Shown here: piece by piece, positions 8,621-16,239 of the stretch
Layout: every line of letters starts with the position of its first letter
How positions within the stretch are numbered: position 1 is the stretch's first letter
Assembly (NCBI GenBank): GCA_963834945.1
Contig: CAWIDT010000001.1
Span: forward strand, 757,429-821,428
DNA from: R-RK-3 sp963834945
GTDB taxonomy: Bacteria > Pseudomonadota > Alphaproteobacteria > Rhizobiales > Rhodomicrobiaceae
Direction of reading: 5' to 3'
DNA: 64,000 nucleotides
Position numbers and translations under genes: made by a program
Notes under the pieces: generated by a model
Databases searched by the model: none
Seen by the model: only the letters and a program-made list of their open reading frames with translations
What the model was told of the DNA's origin: nothing

Positions 8621-9604
8621 ATGAATGAAGATGCGCATCTGATGCAGCGGGACTGGGCGGTGGGCGTGGTGGGCTATCCCGATCCCGCTATCGAGGTGCT
8701 CGACCCGCGTTTCAATAAATACCGCGTCGGCGCGGCCGCGATCGAGCGTCTGTGGACCGGAGGCAGATGGACCGAGGGGCCGGTCTGGTTCGGCGATGCG
8801 CGCTGCCTGTATTTCAGCGACATTCCCAATAATCGCATGATGTGCTGGTCGGAGCTTTCGGGCACGACGAGCGTCTATCGCGGCCCATCCAATTTCGCCA
8901 ATGGCAATACGCGGGACCGGCAGGGCCGGCTGATCACCTGCGAGCATGGCGAGCGGCGGGTAACCCGCACCGAGTTCGATGGTACCGTTTCGGTTCTGAT
9001 GGACCGCTATGACGGGAAGCGCCTGAACGCGCCGAACGATGTCGTCGTTCATCCGGACGGACATGTCTGGTTCACCGATCCCGGCTACGGAATTCTCTCG
9101 GACTATGAGGGCACCCGGTCGCCTTTCGAGTTGCCGACCCGCGTCTATCGCCTCGACCCTTCCAGCGGCCGCGCCGAAATCATGATCGAGGAACTGACCC
9201 GCCCCAATGGCCTGTGTTTCTCGCCGGACCTGACGCTGCTCTATGTCGTAGACACCGGCTGCACGGATGACCCGGCACACCACCGCAATATTCTCGTCTA
9301 TGACGTCGAATCCGGCTCGAAACTGTCCAATGGCCGCCCCTTCTGCGACCTGGCTCCGGGGCGCAGCGACGGCATACGCTGCGATGTCGACGGCAATCTG
9401 TGGTCGGCATCGGGCTTCGGCGGCGAGGGCACCAACGGCGTTTTCGTGTTCGCGCCCGACGGCGCCCGTATCGGTCGGATCAACCTGCCCGAACCCAGCT
9501 CGAACCTGTGTTTCGGCGGCGTCAAGCGCAACCGCCTGTTCATCACCGCCAGCCAATCGGTCTACGCCGTCTATGTCGATGTCCAGGGCGTCGGCTACGT
9601 CTAG
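8621..9604 (+). CDS. SMP-30/gluconolactonase-family lactonase
   Basis: 327 residues, six-bladed beta-propeller of the SMP-30/Gnl family. Metal-site signatures visible are WTEGPVWFGD near the N-terminus, NAPNDVVVHPDGHVWFTDPGYG in the middle and ARLNGL-like ELTRPNGLCFSPD, with a final SDGIRCDVDGNLW. It hydrolyses aldonolactones to aldonic acids. Placed just after the GntR regulator with a Shine-Dalgarno-like GGGGGAAA upstream, it fits a pathway of sugar oxidation to lactone, hydrolysis, oxidation, then kinase. No signal peptide, so cytoplasmic. Confidence 0.9.
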   Translation: MNEDAHLMQRDWAVGVVGYPDPAIEVLDPRFNKYRVGAAAIERLWTGGRWTEGPVWFGDARCLYFSDIPNNRMMCWSELSGTTSVYRGPSNFANGNTRDRQGRLITCEHGERRVTRTEFDGTVSVLMDRYDGKRLNAPNDVVVHPDGHVWFTDPGYGILSDYEGTRSPFELPTRVYRLDPSSGRAEIMIEELTRPNGLCFSPDLTLLYVVDTGCTDDPAHHRNILVYDVESGSKLSNGRPFCDLAPGRSDGIRCDVDGNLWSASGFGGEGTNGVFVFAPDGARIGRINLPEPSSNLCFGGVKRNRLFITASQSVYAVYVDVQGVGYV

Positions 9605-10042
9605 CAGTGCCCGCACGGCGCGAATTGGTGGCGGCCCCAACGGCGGACTTATAAGGGGCGCGCAAGACAATCCTGCGATGGCGAGAGGAGGTCGGCAAGA
9701 TCAGTTTCCATCAGGTGCTGGCGCTCGTCACGCTGGCAGACGACGTTAATTCCGGCGGGCGACCGCCTGAAGTTGGAGCCCGCCTCGACAGCGGGCTTTG
9801 TTTTGGCTCTCGCCACCGCTTTTGCTCATCCATTTATCGGCGAGCGCCTATCGTCGCCGACGCGTCCTTTCCCGACGGGTCCAAGTACGCCAGTGGAGCG
9901 TCCTTCCACGGCAAACCTTGGCGACGATCATTTGCCGCCTTCATACGGTTGCCTGTATACATGGCGAGACAGCATACCAACCAACTCATCCATGCTGCCT
10001 TTGAGTGCCACAATCTAATTTGTCTTCAACCGGAGTACTTCG
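9605..10042 (+). other. Intergenic region before the SDR gene
   Basis: 438 bases without a convincing gene. It holds a Rho-independent terminator at 9777-9804 and an 8-base palindrome TGTATACA at 9954-9961 that resembles GntR/FCD-type operators and lies 80 bases before the SDR start. Nothing else recognisable. Confidence 0.6.
9777..9804 (+). terminator. Rho-independent terminator
   Basis: Seven-base perfect stem AGCCCGC (9777-9783) / GCGGGCT (9791-9797), loop CTCGACA, then TTGTTTT. It probably ends the regulator-lactonase transcript. Confidence 0.8.
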
Positions 10043-10819
10043 ATGTCCTCTCCTGCCTGGATCAACCGATTTTCTCTAGAGGGAAAGGTCGCACTCGTCA
10101 CAGGTGGCACAAGCGGCATCGGATTTGTTGCGGCGAAAGTGCTGGCGGATGCCGGTGCGGACATTGTCGCCGCCGGGACGCCCGACCACGCGCATGAGGA
10201 TATTGTCGGCGCAGTCAGTGCGGTCGGGCGGCGCGCCGTGGTTCTGACCGCAGATCTGGCAAAACCGGATGAACCAGGGCGCTTGGCGCGTGAGGCGCTG
10301 ACAGCCTTCGGCCGGATCGACATCCTGGTCAACAACGCCGGCATCGCGCGCAACGCACCGCTGCTGGAGGCCACCATTGCGGACTGGGACACCACCATGG
10401 CGGTCAATCTGCGTGCGCCATTTCTCATCGCCCAGGCGATCGTACCGCAGATGATCGCGCGCCGTGCGGGCAAGATCATCAATATTTCCTCACAGACGAG
10501 CGTCGTCGCGCTCGTGGATCACGGAGCCTACATGGCTTCGAAGGCCGGGCTCAACGCGCTGACCAAGGTCATGACTTTGGAATGGGCGGGCCACAACATT
10601 CAATCGAATGCGATCTGCCCGACGGTCGTCCTCACGCCGATGGGCAAGCGCGTTTGGGGCACGCCGGAGAAGGGCGGGCCGATGCTTGCGAAAATACCGC
10701 TCGGCCGGTTTGGCGAGCCGATCGAGGTGGCGGATGCCATCCTGTTCCTCGCCTCCTCCGCATCGGATCTGATCTCAGGCGAGACGCTTCTGCTGGACGG
10801 TGGCTACACTGCGGCCTGA
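10043..10819 (+). CDS. SDR-family polyol/sugar dehydrogenase
   Basis: 258 residues, classical short-chain dehydrogenase. Cofactor motif TGGTSGIG (about 20-27), NNAG (about 97-100), catalytic Ser in NISSQTS and YMASK (Tyr-x3-Lys). A VVLTPMGKRVW stretch in the substrate loop recalls GolD/threitol-type polyol dehydrogenases, so oxidation of a tetritol or pentitol is a reasonable guess. It has its own upstream region with a GntR-like palindrome and belongs by position to the kinase/transketolase locus. Confidence 0.88.
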   Translation: MSSPAWINRFSLEGKVALVTGGTSGIGFVAAKVLADAGADIVAAGTPDHAHEDIVGAVSAVGRRAVVLTADLAKPDEPGRLAREALTAFGRIDILVNNAGIARNAPLLEATIADWDTTMAVNLRAPFLIAQAIVPQMIARRAGKIINISSQTSVVALVDHGAYMASKAGLNALTKVMTLEWAGHNIQSNAICPTVVLTPMGKRVWGTPEKGGPMLAKIPLGRFGEPIEVADAILFLASSASDLISGETLLLDGGYTAA

Positions 10820-10999
10820 GAAACAGGGCGGTGATCCGCACGCGAATCCGGTTGCAGGCGACAGTCTGCCGCGACGAGATCGAGGATTTGCTGACGGGAA
10901 TCGCGCGCGTTCATGCCGACGGCTCCGCGTGCGGCATGTGGGCCTGATGATGGGCTGGAAAAAAATCCCGCCCCAAAAGTGTTGCGTTGCAAGGATTTA

Positions 11000-11084
11000 T
11001 GGTGGAGAGGGCTGGATTCGAACCAGCGTAGGCATAGCCAACGGGTTTACAGCCCGTCCCCTTTAGCCACTCGGGCACCTCTCC
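11000..11084 (-). tRNA. tRNA-Tyr (anticodon GTA)
   Basis: The complement begins GGAGAGGTGCCCGAGTGGC, has the anticodon loop CTGTAAA, a 13-base variable arm typical of class II tRNA-Tyr, and the T-arm GCTGGTTCGAATCCAGC before CCTCTCC. The 7-bp acceptor stem is perfect. The discriminator A (11003) is followed by CCA encoded in the gene (11002-11000). No integrase gene or attachment duplication is seen beside it. Confidence 0.96.
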
Positions 11085-11467
11085 GGGAAGTCCATCCATA
11101 GCGAAGGCGCTCATGGACGAACGGGGCGGGGCGTGTCTGCCGCCGCACGCGGTTAGTAACACCGCAAACCGGGCCGCGCAACGGCCTCTTCCCGCACTGA
11201 GGCGGTTTTATATGTCCGCTCAAGCCTTAGCTCAATGCCGGTTTTTACCGGGGAGCCGCCTGGCGCTCACGGAACAGCTGAGGACGGGGCGCGGTTGAAG
11301 AGCTGAGGCATATCGCATTTTTCGGAACCCTTCGCCGCACCTCCGGATTTCATATGTAAGCGCTTTGCAAGGGACCGCCCGTGGTTCCTCAGCCTGAGGG
11401 TTTGTCTTGAACCCGCTCGGATTTGCCCCCCAACGCAAAATGCGGGAGACCTAAAAAGGAGAACACT
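11085..11467. other. Intergenic region between tRNA-Tyr and the SH3 protein gene
   Basis: About 380 bases with no coding signal. It must hold the promoters of both flanking genes, which are divergent. A short CCTCAG/CTGAGG inverted repeat lies near 11387-11399. Nothing else recognised. Confidence 0.5.
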
Positions 11468-12184
11468 ATGACACGAAACATGAAGTTCCTGGCAGCACTC
11501 TTGCTGTCAACCACGGCCATCCCGGCCGCCGCCTCCGCGGATACGGCGCGGGTCACGACAGACCTTACCATGCGAGCCGGTCCCGGGCGTGATTTCCCCG
11601 CAGTGGGCGCCATCGGCGACGGTGCCCGGGTCAACGTCCATGGTTGCGTGAATGGCTACCGTTGGTGCGATGCCTCCTGGCACGGCCTGAGAGGCTGGCT
11701 CGATGCCGACTACCTGACCTATTCCTATCATGATCGCTACGTGCCGATCATCGAATATGGACCGCGCATCGATCTGCCCATCATCAGCTTCAGTGTCGGC
11801 AGCTATTGGGACGATTATTACAGGAGCGAGCCCTGGTTCGGTCGCCGCGACCATTGGCGGTCGGTCTGGCACGATGGTGGGGACCGCAATAATCACAAGG
11901 ATCGTAGGTCGGAGAACCGCGACCAGGAGCATCACAGCTCGGTCGACCGCCATCCCGGTCAGAAGGACCATCGCAGCGCCGACCGCGGGCAGGATAACGG
12001 CGATCACGCCAAGCGCCTGCACAATGACCGCGCTGACCGCGGGCAGGACCACGGAGATCGCGCAAATCGCCTGCGCAAGGATCATGCGGATCGCGGACAG
12101 GATCACGGCAATAAAGCCGATCATGGCCGGTCGGATCGCGAAGCGCGCGGTGATGGGGGTGATTTGCAGTGGCGGCGCCAATAA
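11468..12184 (+). CDS. Secreted SH3-domain protein with charged DRGQD repeats
   Basis: 238 residues. A Sec signal peptide (cleavage near ASA-D, residues 23-24) is followed by a bacterial SH3 domain (about 25-80: VTTDLTMRAGPGRDFPAVGAI, then CSW-like DASWHGLRGWLDADYL), as in envelope proteins that bind peptidoglycan. The last 100 residues are highly charged and disordered, with three tandem repeats of about 19 residues (ADRGQDxGDxAxRLxxD) encoded at about 11977-12120. The start at 11468 has AAAAAGGAG 7 bases upstream. Its role is unknown; a cell-surface or stress-related function is a guess. Confidence 0.82.
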   Translation: MTRNMKFLAALLLSTTAIPAAASADTARVTTDLTMRAGPGRDFPAVGAIGDGARVNVHGCVNGYRWCDASWHGLRGWLDADYLTYSYHDRYVPIIEYGPRIDLPIISFSVGSYWDDYYRSEPWFGRRDHWRSVWHDGGDRNNHKDRRSENRDQEHHSSVDRHPGQKDHRSADRGQDNGDHAKRLHNDRADRGQDHGDRANRLRKDHADRGQDHGNKADHGRSDREARGDGGDLQWRRQ

Positions 12185-12364
12185 ATCCGGCGAGGACGGT
12201 CACGCTGACGATCCGCAGCGCCCGTGAGGCCCGAAGCTCGAGGTCCGATCTTTGAGGCATCTAACGGGGCGTCCATCCAATCGGTGGGTGCCCCGTTAAG
12301 ATGACCCAGGATCAGCAGCGGGCCACGACGCGCTGTCCGGTAAGCCGAAGCATCCGATGGCCGC

Positions 12365-12393
12365 TTGACGGACAGGGCACAAGGCCCTATTTT
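12365..12393 (+). promoter_or_regulatory. Sigma-70-type promoter of the mini-gene
   Basis: TTGACG (12365-12370), exactly 17 bases, TATTTT (12388-12393). Predicted transcription start near 12400, 30 bases before a small ORF with a near-perfect ribosome binding site. Confidence 0.65.
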
Positions 12394-12430
12394 CCAATCC
12401 GGTATCAACAGATTGAAAGGAGGTGGTCCA

Positions 12431-12505
12431 ATGTCTCATTGTCCAGCGTCACTTGAGGCGGGTTTTGTGAGCATGACGGCCTTCTTTGAGGGCGGTTGCG
12501 TATAA
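12431..12505 (+). CDS. Candidate 24-residue peptide on its own short transcript
   Basis: ATG at 12431 to TAA at 12503-12505, preceded by AGGAGGTGG (12418-12426), one of the strongest ribosome binding sites in the window, 4 bases upstream of the start. The peptide has two Cys and a hydrophobic Met-Thr-Ala-Phe-Phe stretch. It lies between a good promoter and a terminator, giving a predicted RNA of about 165 bases that encodes nothing else. It could be a small protein, a leader peptide or a dual-function small RNA. No family recognised. Confidence 0.5.
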   Translation: MSHCPASLEAGFVSMTAFFEGGCV

Positions 12506-12531
12506 TTCGCCTCGCTTGTGACTGACAATGG

Positions 12532-12565
12532 AAAGGCCGTCCTTTTGGGCGGCCTTTCGCGTTTT
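12532..12565 (+). terminator. Rho-independent terminator of the mini-gene
   Basis: Eight-base perfect stem AAAGGCCG (12532-12539) / CGGCCTTT (12550-12557) with a 10-base loop and CGCGTTTT after it. It lies 27 bases past the peptide stop and 12 bases before the end of the convergent monooxygenase gene. Confidence 0.8.
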
Positions 12566-12576
12566 AGCAACTTTGC

Positions 12577-13824
12577 TTATCTCTTGCCCGCCAAATAGCC
12601 GGCGTTTATCGACCGACCCTGCGCGGCGCCTGCCTCCAGCCGCGGATCGGCGTCGGCGCGATAGAAACACAATCTGCGCGACGTTTTGATTCCTGCCGGC
12701 AAGACCAGCGGCAAAATCAGCCGCCGCAACAGCCGGTCGAGCCAGGTCGAGCTACGCTTTTGGGCGCTGTTGCGGGCTGTTAATCTCGCCGCCTCCTGGA
12801 TGCGAGGCCGGCGAAGCCGCTCGAACCGTTGCATCGCGCTGGCAATGTCGGCATTCTGCGCAGCGCACGCCGCCAGCACCACGGCATCTTCGATGGCCAT
12901 GGCCGCGCCCTGTCCGGCATGCGGGCCGACGGCATGGGCCGCATCGCCAACCAGGACGACATGGTTGCGCGACCAGGCCGGCAGGTCCGGCATGTCGAAG
13001 ACCGGGTAAGTGCGCGTGACTTCGGGCAGTCGGGATAGGATGCAATCGATGAATGCCGGGTCAGGACGATGCAAGGATCGCAGGCGATCGATCGTGGTCG
13101 TCTCGGCGACGCTGCTGTCCCCGGTCTCGGATGGATAGGAGTTGAACCAGTAGACCGGCCCGCCATCCTGTTTGAGATAGCCGAAAAAGCCGGTATGGCC
13201 GAAGACCATCCTCATGATCCCCTCCGTCGGCGGAACGTCGTCGATGCCGGCGATGCCGCCAGTACCGACAAGACCGGTGAAATGCGGTTCGGGATAATCA
13301 GGAAAGATCATGCGGCGTATTTGTGAACGCAGGCCGTCGCAGGCGGCAAGCCATGCAACCTCGTAGGGCGCACCCCGCGCCTCCAGCCTGGCGCCGTTGG
13401 CGAGCGGCTCGACCCGGTCCACCCGGGTGCCGAAATGAATGGCAATGCCTGCGGCCTCGCAGGCCTCGACCAGCACCGCCATCAAGCTCCCCCGCGCGAT
13501 CGTAACGCTGGGGGCGCCGAATCTCGCCGCATCGTCGCTCTGATCGGCAAAGCCCAGGCGCCGGCCGCGCTCATCGAGAATCTCGAGGCCCTTCGTGTCT
13601 GTGCCAGCCGCGACGACAGCGTCGGCCAGGCCGATCGTGCGCAGACCATTGACGGCATTCGGGGCCAAGGTCAGGAAGGCGCCTTCGGTCACAAGGCTGT
13701 CGCGGCTGCGGGACTCCAAGATGATCGGCTCAATGCCGCGCCGCGACGCATTCAGGGCCAAGGTCAGTCCCGCGATGCCGGCGCCAACGATACCGATGGG
13801 CCGCTGAGAAAATGTTATATTCAT
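12577..13824 (-). CDS. FAD-dependent monooxygenase (PHBH fold)
   Basis: 415 residues. Rossmann FAD motif GIVGAGIAGLTLALNA (12-27), a central ACDGLRSQIR (DG motif), and the second FAD motif LVGDAAHAVGPHAGQGAAMAIEDA (about 293-316). These are the three signatures of class A flavoprotein hydroxylases, which hydroxylate aromatic or polyketide-like substrates with NAD(P)H and O2. The substrate is unknown. It is divergent from a MarR-family regulator with a palindrome in the shared 60-base promoter, so that regulator probably represses it. Confidence 0.88.
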   Translation of the reverse strand: MNITFSQRPIGIVGAGIAGLTLALNASRRGIEPIILESRSRDSLVTEGAFLTLAPNAVNGLRTIGLADAVVAAGTDTKGLEILDERGRRLGFADQSDDAARFGAPSVTIARGSLMAVLVEACEAAGIAIHFGTRVDRVEPLANGARLEARGAPYEVAWLAACDGLRSQIRRMIFPDYPEPHFTGLVGTGGIAGIDDVPPTEGIMRMVFGHTGFFGYLKQDGGPVYWFNSYPSETGDSSVAETTTIDRLRSLHRPDPAFIDCILSRLPEVTRTYPVFDMPDLPAWSRNHVVLVGDAAHAVGPHAGQGAAMAIEDAVVLAACAAQNADIASAMQRFERLRRPRIQEAARLTARNSAQKRSSTWLDRLLRRLILPLVLPAGIKTSRRLCFYRADADPRLEAGAAQGRSINAGYLAGKR

Positions 13825-13857
13825 GTCGCAACCATGCTAAACTGATTTAATATTCTG

Positions 13858-13878
13858 ATAGTTAGATAATCAAACTAT
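13858..13878. promoter_or_regulatory. Palindromic operator between monooxygenase and MarR genes
   Basis: Inverted repeat ATAGTT-N9-AACTAT, with the spacer AGATAATCA almost continuing the symmetry. It ends 6 bases before the MarR start and sits in the 60-base divergent space, a classical place and size for a MarR dimer site. Confidence 0.6.
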
Positions 13879-13884
13879 AAATGC

Positions 13885-14349
13885 ATGTCAACCTCAAAAC
13901 CGACCGATCTGATTCAAGCCATCGGCATCGCCATCTCCCGTTGGCAGGATGCGACCGCGCTCTTTGACGAGGAGTTCGGCAGCCGCGAAAATCTGTCTGC
14001 GAGCGAGCGGCAGTGCCTTTCCTGTCTGGCACACGGACCACGGCCAGCGCGCGACATTGCCGCTGCGACGCGGCTTACGCGGGCGGCGGTCACCACGCTG
14101 GTGGATCGGCTAGAGGCCCGTGGCCTCGTGCGGCGCACGCCCGGCGACACGGACCGCCGCCAGGTGCTCGTGGCCATGACCCCCAAGGCCGAAGCGTTGG
14201 CGGAGCGGTATTATGGGCCGATCGTTGCCGAGGGGATGCAGATCCTATCGCGCTTTTCAGCCGATGAGCAGGCCATCATCCTGAGGTTTGTCGAGGAGGC
14301 GTTGGGGTTGCAGCTCGCTCAGGTCGACCGGCTGCGCCAAACACCCTGA
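13885..14349 (+). CDS. MarR-family transcriptional regulator
   Basis: 154 residues, usual for MarR. The winged helix spans about 37-100: LSASERQCLSCLAHGP, ARDIAAATRLTRAAVTTLVDRLEARGLVRR (recognition helix) and the wing DTDRRQVLVAMT with its conserved D-x-R. Divergent from a flavin monooxygenase gene across a palindromic operator, suggesting local control of an aromatic-compound response and autoregulation. Confidence 0.9.
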   Translation: MSTSKPTDLIQAIGIAISRWQDATALFDEEFGSRENLSASERQCLSCLAHGPRPARDIAAATRLTRAAVTTLVDRLEARGLVRRTPGDTDRRQVLVAMTPKAEALAERYYGPIVAEGMQILSRFSADEQAIILRFVEEALGLQLAQVDRLRQTP

Positions 14350-14375
14350 GTTGAGTTAGCCCCCGGGACAATCAT

Positions 14376-14431
14376 TCAACAAAGTGGTTGACTATCAAAA
14401 GGCGTGCCCCTATATTCAACCTTATGGTTGA
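14376..14431 (+). promoter_or_regulatory. Promoter with two identical ArsR operators
   Basis: Two copies of TCAAC-N6-GTTGA, at 14376-14391 and 14416-14431, exactly 40 bases apart. Between and across them lies a good promoter: TTGACT (14388-14393), 17 bases, TATATT (14411-14416). Site 1 covers the -35 box; site 2 covers the transcription start and the first codons. The predicted start coincides with the ATG at 14424 and no ribosome binding site precedes it, so the mRNA is probably leaderless. Confidence 0.7.
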
Positions 14432-14795
14432 ACAAATGACACCCCAGCTGAATTCTGTCTTTCACGCTCTCGGCGACGCCACGCGCCGCCGGATGCTTCG
14501 CGAACTCGCCGGTGGCGAACGAACGGTGGGGCAGCTCGCGGAACCCTTCTCGATCTCGCTTGCGGCAGCCTCCAAGCACATCAAGGCGCTGGAGAACGCC
14601 GGGCTGATCCGCCGCGAGGTGCGCGGCCGCACGCATCTGTGCCGCCTCGACCCCGGACCGCTCGCAAGCGCCCACGAGTGGCTAAGCTTCTACGAGCGCT
14701 TCTGGACAGGCCGTCTGGATGTCCTTGAACGGCTCCTGCGCGAGGAGGACGCCGCACGCGGACCCGCCAACCCCAAAAAAGGAGATAAACAATGA
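14424..14795 (+). CDS. ArsR-family transcriptional regulator
   Basis: 123 residues. Winged helix of the ArsR/SmtB family: VFHALGDATRRRMLRELAGGERTVGQLAEPF followed by the recognition helix SLAAASKHIKALENAGLIRREVRGRTHLCRL. No metal-binding Cys motif (ELCVC) is present, as expected of the ArsR proteins paired with SRPBCC partners. The first codons overlap one of two identical operators, so it probably represses itself. It overlaps the following SRPBCC gene by 4 bases. Confidence 0.9.
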   Translation: MVEQMTPQLNSVFHALGDATRRRMLRELAGGERTVGQLAEPFSISLAAASKHIKALENAGLIRREVRGRTHLCRLDPGPLASAHEWLSFYERFWTGRLDVLERLLREEDAARGPANPKKGDKQ

Positions 14796-15337
14796 ACGAA
14801 CGTGTGATTCCGGATGCCTATGGCGAGCTGATCGAGCCTGCCACGCTGAAAATCCAGCGCCTTTTGCCCGGCCCCATCGAGCGCGTCTGGGCGTATCTCA
14901 CCGAGAGCGACCTGCGGCGCCAGTGGCTGGCCGCCGGCCCGATGGAGATGAAGGTCGGCGCGCCCTTCGAATTCGTCTGGCGCAACGATGAACTGACCGA
15001 CCCGCCCGGCCAGCGGCCGGCCGGCTTCCCCGCGGAGCACCGGATGCAAGCCAAGATCACCGAGCTCGATCCGCCCCGCAAGCTGTCCATCACCTGGGGA
15101 AGCACCGGCGGCGTCTCCTTCGAACTGGAGCCGCGCGGCAAGGATGTGCTGCTCACCCTGATTCATCACCGCGTGCCCGACCGCACGACCCTGCTGAATG
15201 TCAGCGGCGGCTGGCACATGCATCTCGACACCCTGGTCGCCCGCCTCACCGGCAAAGAGCCGGCACCATTCTGGAACGGCTGGAGCCGGCTGAAGGCCGA
15301 GTACGAACGGCGGATGCCGGCCGATCCGGCTGCTTGA
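14792..15337 (+). CDS. SRPBCC (AHSA1-type) domain protein
   Basis: 181 residues of the START/AHSA1 superfamily: LKIQRLLPGPIERVWAYLTES at the start of the domain, RRQWLAAGPMEMKVGAPFEFVW in the second strand, and a GGWHMHLDTLVARL C-terminal helix. These small hydrophobic-cavity proteins bind lipophilic ligands, and ArsR-SRPBCC pairs are common, but the ligand is unknown. Translationally coupled to the ArsR gene by an ATGA overlap with AAAAAAGGAG upstream. Confidence 0.85.
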   Translation: MNERVIPDAYGELIEPATLKIQRLLPGPIERVWAYLTESDLRRQWLAAGPMEMKVGAPFEFVWRNDELTDPPGQRPAGFPAEHRMQAKITELDPPRKLSITWGSTGGVSFELEPRGKDVLLTLIHHRVPDRTTLLNVSGGWHMHLDTLVARLTGKEPAPFWNGWSRLKAEYERRMPADPAA

Positions 15338-15385
15338 CCGGAATTGATCGTCCCGACGCAGCAATCATTTCAATAGGAGGTTACC

Positions 15386-16186
15386 ATGCAGCATCAAGTC
15401 GTTTCGCGCGACAAGTGGCGCGCAGCCAGGCTCGAATTGATCGAGGCGGAAAAGGAACTGACGCGGCGCAGCGACGAGCTGGCGCAGCGGCGGCAGGAGC
15501 TGCCGTGGGTCAGGATCGACAAGGAGTACCGGTTAGAGACCGACGCGGGCAGCGCCTCGCTCGCGGACCTTTTCGGAGGGCGCTCGCAGCTCCTCGTCTA
15601 CCACTTCATGTTCGGGCCTGACTATACGGCGGGGTGTCCGTCCTGCTCGGCCATCGCGGACGGGTTTAACGGCATCGCCGTCCACCTGCAAAACCACGAC
15701 GTCGCCTTTTCGGCGGTGTCGCGGGCGCCGCTCGCCAAGCTGCAGACGTTCAAGCAGCGGATGGGGTGGACCTTTCCTTGGGCGTCCTCGGCCGGCAGCG
15801 ACTTTAACGCCGACTTCAACGTGTGGTTCACGCCCGAGCAGCAGCGCGAGGGCGGCATCGAATACAACTACCGGCGCGAGCCGGCGATGGCTGGGCCGCT
15901 TGCGGGCGGGACTGTTCAAGACTGGAAGTTGCGTGGGGACGAGGGGCCGGTTGCGCAGATCGCGGCCATGACCGGCACCGATGTGCCCACCTACACGCGC
16001 GAGAGGCCGGGCGTGAGCAGCTTCGTGCTCGAGGACGGCGCCGTCTATCACACCTATTCCACCTATGCGCGTGGACTGGATGGCCTCTGGGGCATGTACC
16101 AGTGGCTCGACCGCGCGCCCAAGGGCCGCAATGAGCAGGGCGTCTGGTGGCGCCGCCACGACGAATACGGATCGGCCCAGCGCTGA
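15386..16186 (+). CDS. DUF899 thioredoxin-like protein, copy 1
   Basis: 266 residues. A long N-terminal helix (ARLELIEAEKELTRRSDELAQRRQELPWV) leads into a thioredoxin-fold domain with CPSC at 84-87 in the active-site position, after the LLVYHFMFGPDY strand. The C-terminal region has YHTYSTYARGLDGLWGMYQWLDRAPKGRNE, a DUF899 hallmark. A redox or peroxide-related role is inferred from the CxxC. AGGAGG lies 5 bases before the start. It follows the ArsR-SRPBCC pair and may be in the same regulon. Confidence 0.85.
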   Translation: MQHQVVSRDKWRAARLELIEAEKELTRRSDELAQRRQELPWVRIDKEYRLETDAGSASLADLFGGRSQLLVYHFMFGPDYTAGCPSCSAIADGFNGIAVHLQNHDVAFSAVSRAPLAKLQTFKQRMGWTFPWASSAGSDFNADFNVWFTPEQQREGGIEYNYRREPAMAGPLAGGTVQDWKLRGDEGPVAQIAAMTGTDVPTYTRERPGVSSFVLEDGAVYHTYSTYARGLDGLWGMYQWLDRAPKGRNEQGVWWRRHDEYGSAQR

Positions 16187-16225
16187 ATTCACCCCCGCAA
16201 TCAGCTGAATTCACCCCCGCAATCA
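16182..16225 (+). repeat. 22-bp perfect tandem duplication between the DUF899 genes
   Basis: The unit GCTGAATTCACCCCCGCAAT followed by CA occurs twice in a row, at 16182-16203 and 16204-16225. The first unit contains the stop codon of DUF899 copy 1; the second ends at the ribosome binding site of copy 2. It looks like recent slippage that lengthened the spacer. Confidence 0.95.
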
Positions 16226-16239
16226 AAGGAGAAATGATC

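Noticed and set aside
12263..12297. Inverted repeat AACGGGGC/GCCCCGTT as a terminator
   Set aside because: Long loop and no T-run on either strand; it may be a transcript-end structure of the SH3 gene but does not meet terminator criteria.
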